A DNA stretch of 64,000 bases from positions 16,843,424 through 16,907,423 of the forward strand of contig NC_089732.1 of assembly GCF_035083965.1 (NCBI RefSeq). The letters are read 5' to 3'. This stretch comes from Branchiostoma lanceolatum. Taxonomy: Eukaryota; Chordata; Leptocardii; Amphioxiformes; Branchiostomatidae. Made by a program: the position numbers and the translations under genes. Positions 55,030 through 64,000 of this stretch are shown here, one piece after another (the first letter of the stretch is position 1; each line of letters starts with the position of its first letter). The notes beneath the pieces were generated by a model that was not told the DNA's origin, did no database searches, and saw only the letters and a program-made list of their open reading frames with translations.

Positions 55030-58000
55030 GGGCACTTGGCGGGTATTTGAGGAAATGAAATCACTTTACTTTCTCATTCATGGTTAGGGAGTAATAGCTG
55101 ACCAAAGTTACGCCCCCCACTCCATACTTATAAAGCATTATAGACCAATTCAGTGCTCCGGTCTGAAATTCAACCTCTTTATCAGAATGTTCAAACTTTA
55201 CATTGAAATGATAGGGCACTTGGCGGGTATTTGAGGAAATAAAATCACTTTACTTTCTCATTCATGGTTAGGGAGTAATAGCTGACCAAAATTACGCCCC
55301 CCACCCCATACTTATAAAGCATTATAGACCAATTCAGTGCTCCGGTCTAAAATTCAATCTCTTTATCAGAATGTTCAGACTTTACATTCAAACGATGTGG
55401 CACTTGGCAGGTATTTGAGGAAATGAAATCACTTTACTTTCTCATTCATGGTTATGGAGTAATAGCTGACCAAAGTTACGCCCGCACCCCATACTTATAA
55501 AGCATTATAGACCAATTCAGTGCTCCGGTCTAAAATTCAATCTCTTTATCAGAATGTTCAAACTTAACATTCAAACGATAGGGCACTTGGCAGGTATTTT
55601 AGGAAATGAAATCACTTTACTTTCTCATTCATGGTTAGGGAGTAATTGCTGACCAAAGTTACGCCCCCCACCCCATACTTATAAAGCATTATAGACCAAT
55701 TCAGTGCTCCGGTCTAAAATTCAATCTCTTTATCAGAATGTTCAAACTTTACATTCAAACGATAGGGCACTTGGCAGGTATTTGAGGAAATGAAATCACT
55801 TTACTTTCTCATTCATGGTTAGGGAGTATGGCTGACCAAAGTTACGCCCCCCCACCCCATACTTATAAAGCATTATAGACCAATTCAGTGCTCCAGTCTA
55901 AAATTCAATCTCTTTATCAGAATGTTTAAAATTTACATTGCAATGATAGGGCACTTCGCGGGTATTTGAGGAAATGAAATCACTTTACTTTCTTCTTCAT
56001 GGTTAGGGAGTAATAGCTGACCAAAGTTACGCCCCCCACCCCATACCTATAAAGCATTATAGACCAATTCAGTGCTCCGGTCTAAAATTCAATCTCTTTA
56101 TCAGAATGTTCAAACTTTACATTGAAATGATAGGGCACTTGGTGGGCATTTGAGGAAATGAAATCACTTTACTTTCTCATTCATGGTTAGGGAGTAATAG
56201 CTGACCAAAGTTACGCCCCCACCCCATACTTATAAAGCATCATAGACCAATTCAGTGCTCCGGTCTAAAATTCAATCTCTTTATCAGAATGTTCAAACTT
56301 TACATTAAAACGATAGGGCACTTGGCGGGCATTTGAGGAAATGAAATCACTTTACTTTCTCCTTCATGGTTATGGAGTAATTGCCGACCAAAGTTACGCC
56401 CCCCACCCCATACTTATAAAGCATTATAGACCAATTCAGTGCTCCGGTCTAAAATTTAATCTCTTTATCAGAATGTCCATCCTTTATATTCAAACAATAG
56501 GGCACTTGGCGGGCATTTGAGGAAATGAAATCACTTTACTTTCTCATTCATGGTTAGGGAGTAATTGCTGACCAAAGTTACGCCCCCAACCCCATACTTA
56601 TAAAGCATTATAGACCAAGTAAGTGCTCCGGTCTAAAATTTAATCTCTTTAGCAGAATGTTCAAATTGTACATTCAAACGATAGGGCACTTGGCAGGTAT
56701 TTGAGGAAATGAAATCACTTTACTTTCTCATTCATGGTTAGGGAGTAATTGCTGACCAAAGTTACGCCCCCCACCCCATACTTATAAACCATTATAGACC
56801 AATTCAGTGCTCCGGTCTAAAATTCAATCTCTTTATCAGAATGTTCAAACTTTACATTCAAACGATAGGGAACTTGGCAAGCATTTGAGGAAATGAAATC
56901 ACTTTACTTTTTCATTCATGGTTAAGAAGTAATAGCGGACCATAGTTACGCCCCCCGCCCCATACTTATAAAGCATTATAGACCAATTCAGTGCTCCGGT
57001 CTAAAATTCAATCTCTTTATCAGAATGTTCAAACTTAACATTCAGACGATAGGGCACTTGGCGGGTATTTCAGAAAATGAAATCACTTTACTTTCTCATT
57101 CATGGTTAGGGAATAATAGCTGACCAAAGTTACGCCCCCCACCCCATACTTATAAAGCATTATAAACATATTCAGTGCTCCGGTCTAAAATTCAATCTCT
57201 TTATCAGAATGTTCAAACTTTACATTCAAACGATAGGGGAATTGGCGGGCATTTGAGGAAATGAAATCACTTCACTTTCTCATTCATTGTTAGGAAGTAA
57301 TAGCCGACCAAAGTTACGTCCCCCACACTATACTTATAAAGCATCATAGACCAATTCAGTGCTCCGGTCTAAAATTCAATCTCTTTATCAGAATGTTCAA
57401 ACTTTACATTGAAATGATAGGGCACTTGGCGGGCATTTGAGGAAATGAAATCACTTTACTTTCTTATTCATGGTTAGGGAGTAATAGCTGACCAAAGTTA
57501 CGCCCCCACCCCATACTTATAAAGCATTATAGACCAATTCAGTGCTCCGGTTTAAAATTCAATCTCTTTATCAGAATGTTCATCCTTTATATTCAAACGA
57601 TAGGGCACTTGGCAGGTATTTGTCAATGAGGAAATGAAATCACTTTACTTTCTCATTCATGGTTAGGGAGTAATAGCTGACCAAAGTTACGGCCCCCACC
57701 CCATACTTATAAAGCATTATAGACCAATTGAGTGCTCCGGTCTAAAATTCAATCTCTTTATCAGAATGTTCAAACTTAACATTCAAACGATAGGGCACTT
57801 GGCGGGCATTTGAGGAAATGAAATCACTTTACTTTCTCATTCATGGTTAGGAAGTAATAGCCGACCAAAGTTACGCCCCTCACCCCATACTTATAAATCA
57901 TTATAGACCAATTCAGTGCTCCGGTCTAAAATTCAATCTCTTTATCAGAATGTTCAAACTTTACATTCAAACGATAGGGCACTTGGCGGCCATTTGAGGA

Positions 58001-59870
58001 AATAAAATCACTTTACTTTCTCATTCATGGTTAGGAAGTTATAGCCGACCAATGTTACGCCCCCAACCCAATACTTATAAAGCAGTACTGACCAATTCAG
58101 TGCTCCGGTCTAAAATTCAATCTCTTTATCAGAATGTTCAAACTTTACTTTCAAACGATAGGGCACTTGGCGGGCATTTGAGGAAATGAAATCACTTTAC
58201 TTTCTCATTCATGGTTAGGAAGTAATAGCTGACCAAAGTTACGCCCCCCATCCCTTACTTATAAAGCATTATAGTCCAATTCAGAGCTCTGGTCTAAAAT
58301 TCAATCTCTTTATCAGAATGTTCATCCCTATATCCAAACGATAGGGCACTTGGCAGGTATTTGAGAAAATGAAATCACTTTACTTTCTCATTCATGGTTA
58401 GGAAGTAATAGCCGACCAAAGTTACGCCCCCCACCCCATACTTATAAAGCAGTACTGACCAATTCAGTGCTCCGGTTTAAAATTCAATCTCTTTATAAGA
58501 ATGTTCAAACTTTACATTGAAATGATAGGGCACTTGGCGGGCATTTGAGGAAATGAAATCACTTTACTTTCTCATTCATGGTTAGGGTGTAATAGCCGAC
58601 CAAAGTTACGCCCCCCATCCCATACTTATAAAGCATTATAGACCAATTCAGTGCTCCGGTCTAAAATTCAATCTCTTTATCAGAATGTTCAAACTTTACA
58701 TTCAAACGATAGGGCACTTGGCGGCCATTTGAGGAAATAAAATCACTTTACTTTCTCATTCATGGTTAGGAAGTTATAGCCGACCAATGTTACGCCCCCA
58801 ACCCAATACTTATAAAGCAGTACTGACCAATTCAGTGCTCCGGTTTAAAATTCAATCTCTTTATAAGAATGTTCAAGCTTTACATTGAAATGATAGGGCA
58901 CTTGGCGGGCATTTGAGGAAATGAAATCACTTTACTTTCTCATTCATGGTTAGGGTGTAATAGCCGACCAAAGTTACGCCCCCCATCCCATACTTATAAA
59001 GCATTATAGACCAATTCAGTGCTCCGGTCTAAAATTCAATCTCTTTATCAGAATGTTCAAACTTTACATTGAAATGATAGGGCACTTGGCGGGCATTTGA
59101 GGAAATGAAAACACTTTACTTTCTCATTCATAGTTATGGAGTAATAGCTGACCAAAGTTACGCCCCCCACCCCATACTTATAAAGCATTATAGACCAATT
59201 CAGTGCTCCGGTCTTCAATTCAATCTCTTTATCAGAATGTTCAAACTTTACATTCAAACGATAGGGCAATTCGCAGGTATTATAGAAAATGAAATCACTT
59301 TACTTTCTCATTCGTGGTTAGGGAGTAATAGTTGACCAAAGTTACGCCCCCCACCCCATACTTATAAAGCAGTATAGACCAATTCAGTGCTCCGGTCTAA
59401 AATTCAATCTCTTTATCAGAATGTTCAAACTTTACATTCAAACGATAGGGCACTTGGCGGGCATTTGAGGAAATGAAATCACTTTACTTTCTCATTCATG
59501 GTTAGGAAGTAATAGCTGACCAAAGTTACGCCCCCCACCCCATACTTATAAAGCATTATAGACCAATTCAGTGCTCCGGTCTAAAATTCAATCTCTTTAT
59601 CAGAATGTTCAAACTTTACATTCAAACGATAGGGCACTTGGCGGGCATTTGAGGAAATGAAATCACTTTACTTTCTTATTCATGGTTAAGAAGTAATAGC
59701 TGACCAAAGTTACGCCCCCAAAACTATACTTATAAAGCATTATAGACCAACTCATTGTTCCGGTCTAAAATTCAATCTCTTTATCAGAATGTTCAAACTG
59801 TACATTTAAACGATAGGGGACTTGGCGGGCATTTGAGGAAATGAAATCACTTTACTTTCTCATTCATGGT
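55030..59870. repeat. Satellite array, ~184-bp monomers, about 26 copies
   Basis: The monomer runs from GGGCACTTGGCGGGTATTTG through GAAATCACTTTACTTTCTC, GACCAAAGTTACGCCCCCCA and CAGTGCTCCGGTCTAAAATT to the next GGGCACTT. Starts are at 55030, 55214, 55398 and so on (183-184 bp). Local higher-order structure is visible: a variant with GCGGCCATTTGAGGAAATAA recurs about 736 bp apart (near 57985 and 58721, four monomers). The array lies in a kinase-gene intron, and its left edge touches the exon at 55026. Confidence 0.97.
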
Positions 59871-61720
59871 TCTTCTTCTTCTTCTTGTGGTTATGTGCAC
59901 AACCTCATCATGCTGAGGGCTACGGCACAGTATTTTGGTCAAGGTCAATTAGGGCACTGGTTGCTCGCAGTCTACTAGTATTTGTGTTTTGTGTCCGGTG
60001 TTCTCTGTCCCCTGGCTCCTCAGAGGGCAGGGGCGCCACTCCCTGACCGTCACCCGGTGCTGGGGGACGGCGAGTACCCGTCAATGTGAGTAAAGAGTTA
60101 ATGTAGGGTAGTCTTGAAGGCTTCTAGGGTCTGGGCCTTGACAGCATACTCAGGTAGAGTGTTCCATTCACGTGCTGTCCTTGGATAGAATGAGTTCAAG
60201 TGGTAGTCTGATTTTGAAATTGGTATGCGGTATGCCAGACTGTTCTCGGTGCGGGTTGGTACTTTGTGTCCTTTGGTGGTGAGGGGCATCTCTGATGCTA
60301 CAATATTTCTCTGAATCTTGTAAAACATGTGGAGTCTAGCCTGCCGTCTTCGCTCTGCCAGCATGTTCCATTCAAGTGTGGTCAGCATACTAGAAACACT
60401 GGACTGTCTCCGATAACGGTGGAGCACGAAGCGTGCTGCTCTTTTCTGTACAGCCTCTAAGTTCCTGATGTTCTTTTGGGTGTATGGATCCCAAACTGTT
60501 TGACAATATTCCAAGATTGGCCTCACTAAAGTCTTGTATGCCCGAGCCTTCACATTTGGGTTTGAGATATTTATGTTCCTTCTCAGAAAGTTCAAAGTGT
60601 TTGTGGATTTTGAGGCTACTTGGTCTATGTGTTGATCCCAGCGCAGATCTTTACATATTGTCACTCCCAAGTATTTGACACTACTCACATGTTTGAGAAC
60701 ATGGCCATGTAGTGTGTAATTGTATATGATGGGTGTTTTCTTTCTAGAGATGGTCAGAACTTCGCATTTGTCTGGGTGAAATTCCATACTCCAGTTTTCT
60801 TCCCATTTAGTCAGTGTATCAAGGTCGGCTTGGAGTCTCTGAGCATCCATGTGATTGGACACTGTCATGTAAATCATGGTATCATCTGCAAACAAGCGAG
60901 CAGTGGATTGTAGGTTTTCGGTTATGTCATTTATATAATACAAAAACAAGCACGGACCTAATACCGATCCTTGTGGCACACCTGATAGCACATCAAGTTT
61001 GCTGGAGGTTCAACCCTCGACAACCACAGACTGGGTGCGTTGGTGGAGGAAGTCCTCTATCCAGCCCAGAGTTTCTGGTTCGATGCCATAAAACTGCAGT
61101 TTTCTGATGAGAAACCTTGTCGAAGGCTTTGGAGAAGTCGAGCACGCAAACGTCTGTCTGTAGGCCATTTTGCATGTTGGTGGTGACTTCATGGATGAAC
61201 TCTAGTAATTGGGTCTCGCGCGATCTTCCAGGTCTGAAACCATTTTGAAGTTTATAGAAGAGGTTGTGGTGTTCGGCGTGTTTCATAAGGTTGCTGCAGA
61301 CGATATGCTCCATAATCTTTGAGCATATACAGGTGAGACTGATTGGCCTATAGTTGGCCTTGTCATATCTCTGTCCCTTCTTAAAAATGGGAGCAACATT
61401 TGCGTGTCTCCAGTCGACCGGGACAGTTCTTTCCTGTAGAGACTTTTGGAATATGCGAGTAAGGGGGTCTGCAAGCTCCTCACAGAGTTCTTTGAGGATG
61501 CGGGGGCTAATGCCATCAGGACCGCTAGCTTTTCCTGGGTTAAGCTTCTGTAGTAGTTTTAAGACTCCGGGTTTTGTGATATTTACCCTTGGCATGAGCT
61601 CTGTCTTCTTTCCTCGCTGTTGTAGTGTAGGTATGTTTGTGGTTTCTCTAGTGAACACTGATTGGAATTGAGCATTTAGGATCTCTGCTTTTTGTCGTGA
61701 ATCTGTAACGAGCTTATGGA
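59871..61720 (-). mobile_element. 5'-truncated CR1/Jockey-like LINE with broken reverse transcriptase
   Basis: On the minus strand the frame opens inside the region before the RT and continues through NPGKASGPDGI, NYRPISLTCICSKIMEHIV, NGFRPGRS and DVCVLDFSKAFDKVSH (61658 down to about 61107). After a frameshift near 61100 and a stop near 61010 it resumes with SGVPQGSVLGP, the catalytic LFADDTMIYM, VKYLGVTI and a C-terminus WNTLPEYAVKAQTLEAFKTT (60991-60098). The 3' end is a GAA/TTC microsatellite at 59871. ATGGTT on both sides, within satellite monomer text, is the likely target duplication. It is not active. Confidence 0.92.
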
Positions 61721-63196
61721 ATGGTTATGGAGTAATAGCTGACCAAAGTTACGCCCCCCACCCCATACTTATAAAGCATTATAGACCAATTCAGTGCTCC
61801 GGTCTAAAATTCAATCTCTTTATCAGAATGTTCAAATTTTACATTGAAACGATAGGGCAATTGGCGGCCATTTGAGGAAATGAAATCACTTTACTTTCTC
61901 ATTCATGGTTATGGAGTAATAGCCGACCAAAGTTACGCCCCCCACCCCATACTTATAAAGCATTATATACCAATTCAGTGCTCCGGTCTAAAATTCAATC
62001 TCTTTATCAGAATGTCCATCCTTTATATTCAAACGATAGGGCACTTGGCAGGTATTTGAGGAAATGAAATCACTTTACTTTCTCATTCATGGTTAGGAAG
62101 TAATAGCCGACCAAAGTTACGCCCCCCACCCCATACTTATAAAGCATTATAGACCAATTCCGTGCTCCGGTCTAAAATTCAATCTCTTTATCAGAATGTT
62201 CAAACTTTACATTCAAACGATGGGGCACTTGGCGGCCATTTGAGGAAATAAAATCACTTTACTTTCTCATTCATGGTTAGGAATGTATAGCCGACAAAAG
62301 TTACGCCCCCCACCACATACTTATAAAGCATTATAGACCAATTCAGTGCTCCGGTCTAAAATTCAATCTCTTTATCAGAATGTTCAAACTTTACATTCAA
62401 ACGATAGGGCACTTGGCGGGCATTTGAGGAAATGAAATCACTTTACTTTCTCATTCATGGTTAGGGAGTAATAGTTGACCAAAGTTACGCCCCCCACAAC
62501 ATACTTATAAAGCATTATAGACCAATTCAGTGCTCTGGTCTAAAATTCAATCTCTTTATCAGAATGTTCATCCTTATATCCAAACGATAGGGCACTTCGC
62601 AGGTATTATAGAAAATGAAATCACTTTAATTTCTCATTCATGGTTAGGAAGTAATAGCCGACCAAAGTTACGCCCCCCACCCCATACTTATAAAGCATTA
62701 TATACCAATTCAGTGCTCTGGTCTAAAATTCAATCTCTTTATCAAAATGTTCATCCTTATATCCAAACGATAGGGCACTTCGCAGGTATTTGAGAAAATG
62801 AAATCACTTTACTTTCTCATTCATGGTTAGGAAGTAATAGCTGACCAAAGTTATGCCCCCCCAACCCATACTTATAAAGCATTATAGACCAATTCAGTGC
62901 TCCGGTCTAAAATTCAATCTCTTTATCAGAATGTTCAAACTTTAGATTCAAACGATAGGGCACTTGGCGGGCATTTGAGGAAATGAAATCACTTTACTTT
63001 CTTATTCATGGTTAAGAAGTAATAGCTGACCAAAGTTACGCCCCCAAAACTATACTTATAAAGCATTATAGACCAACTCATTGTTCCGGTCTAAAATTCA
63101 ATCTCTTTATCAGAATGTTCAAACTGTACATTTAAACGATAGGGGACTTGGCGGGCATTTGAGGAAATGAAATCACTTTACTTTCTCATTCATGGT
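61721..63196. repeat. Satellite array, second block, about 8 monomers
   Basis: Same ~184-bp monomer as at 55030. The last two monomers (about 62960-63190) share private variants with those just left of the first LINE (about 59640-59870), for example CCCCCAAAACTATACTTATA and CAACTCATTGTTCCGG. Confidence 0.95.
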
Positions 63197-64000
63197 TCTT
63201 CTTCTTCTTCTTGTGGTTATGTGCACAACCTCATCATACTGATGGCTACGGCACAGTATTTTGGTCAAGGTCAATTAGGGCACTGGTTGCTCGCAGTCTA
63301 CTAGTATTTGTGTTTGTGTCCGGTGTTCTCTGTCCCCTGGCTCCTCAGAGGGCAGGGGCGCCACTCCCTGACCGTCACCCGGTGCTGGGGGACGGCGAGT
63401 ACCCGTCAATGTGAGTAAAGAGTTAATGTAGGGTAGTCTTGAAGGCTTCTAGGGTCTGGGCCTTGACAGCATACTCAGGTAGAGTGTTCCATTCACGTGC
63501 TGTCCTTGGATAGAATGAGTTCAAGTGGTAGTCTGATTTTGAAATTGGTATGCGGTATGCCAGACTGTTCTCGGTGCGGGTTGGTACTTTGTGTCCTTTG
63601 GTGGTGAGGGGCATCTCTGATGCTACAATATTTCTCTGAATCTTGTAAAACATGTGGAGTCTAGCCTGCCGTCTTCGCTCTGCCAGCATGTTCCATTCAA
63701 GTGTGGTCAGCATACTAGAAACACTGGACTGTCTCCGATAACGGTGGAGCACGAAGCGTGCTGCTCTTTTCTGTACAGCTTCTAAGTTCCTGATGTTCTT
63801 TTGGGTGTATGGATCCCAAACTGTTTGACAATATTCCAAGATTGGCCTCACTAAAGTCTTGTATGCCCGAGCCTTCACATTTGGGTTTGAGATATTTATG
63901 TTCCTTCTCAGAAAGTTCAAAGTGTTTGTGGATTTTGAGGCTACTTGGTCTATGTGTTGATCCCAGCGCAGATCTTTACATATTGTCACTCCCAAGTATT
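63197..64000 (-). mobile_element. Second copy of the LINE (runs off the window)
   Basis: It is nearly identical to 59871-60672, with the same satellite junction and the same (TTC)n tail. It encodes the same 190 C-terminal residues ending EAFKTTLH. A one-base deletion in the GTGTTTTGTG run and a few substitutions are the only differences I noticed. The offset to the first copy is 3326 bp at the junction. Confidence 0.92.

Noticed and set aside
55030-63196. CRISPR array or coding tandem repeat
   Set aside because: Monomers of about 184 bp are adjacent without unique spacers, and no frame stays open through a monomer. The 60-90 residue frames there are chance.

Overview
This is eukaryotic, intron-rich DNA from an animal, most likely a cephalochordate (amphioxus). 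That identification is inference. The four recognisable housekeeping genes encode proteins very close to vertebrate ones, introns are numerous and short to medium, and introns and spacers are full of foldback elements, tRNA-derived SINEs and CR1/Jockey-like LINE ends. No bacterial-type operons, CRISPR arrays or prokaryotic signals are present. All gene models were made by hand from splice sites, reading phase and family resemblance.

Left half: HDAC3 (minus, 15 exons, 12688 down to 1148) lies head to head with GADD45GIP1/mL64 (plus, 3 exons, 12957-14873), with 268 bp between the two start codons. EXOSC3/RRP40 (plus, 4 exons, 16527-23354) follows, with three hAT-like elements and further foldback elements in its second and third introns. 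LMBRD2 (plus, 18 coding exons, 26268-39013) follows; it has a GC-AG intron, and its last codons plus stop are tandemly repeated into the 3' UTR. These four genes serve unrelated core functions: chromatin deacetylation, mitochondrial translation, RNA decay, and a membrane signalling protein.

Right half (accessory): on the minus strand at 49999-41988 is a gene I cannot name. It predicts a signal peptide, three F5/8-type (discoidin) domains joined by Thr-rich linkers, one transmembrane helix and a cytoplasmic SAM domain, with no kinase. Its second discoidin exon pair carries a one-base deletion. Further upstream on the same strand (55026-52392) is the C-terminal part of a receptor-type tyrosine kinase; its N-lobe and ectodomain exons must lie beyond the right edge. 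Between the two receptor genes is a decayed copy of the LMBRD2 3' UTR, so each receptor gene ends against LMBRD2-tail sequence. This points to an old tandem duplication of a block holding the LMBRD2 tail and a receptor 3' end.

From 55030 to the right edge the window is a satellite of about 184-bp monomers, beginning exactly at a kinase-gene splice acceptor. A 5'-truncated LINE was inserted into one monomer, and the composite of LINE plus monomers was then duplicated 3326 bp away. The most interesting signals are the kinase-less discoidin-SAM receptor beside a discoidin-less kinase, the satellite-built splice acceptor, the stop-codon-spanning repeat in LMBRD2, and the motif-flanked divergent promoter of HDAC3 and GADD45GIP1.
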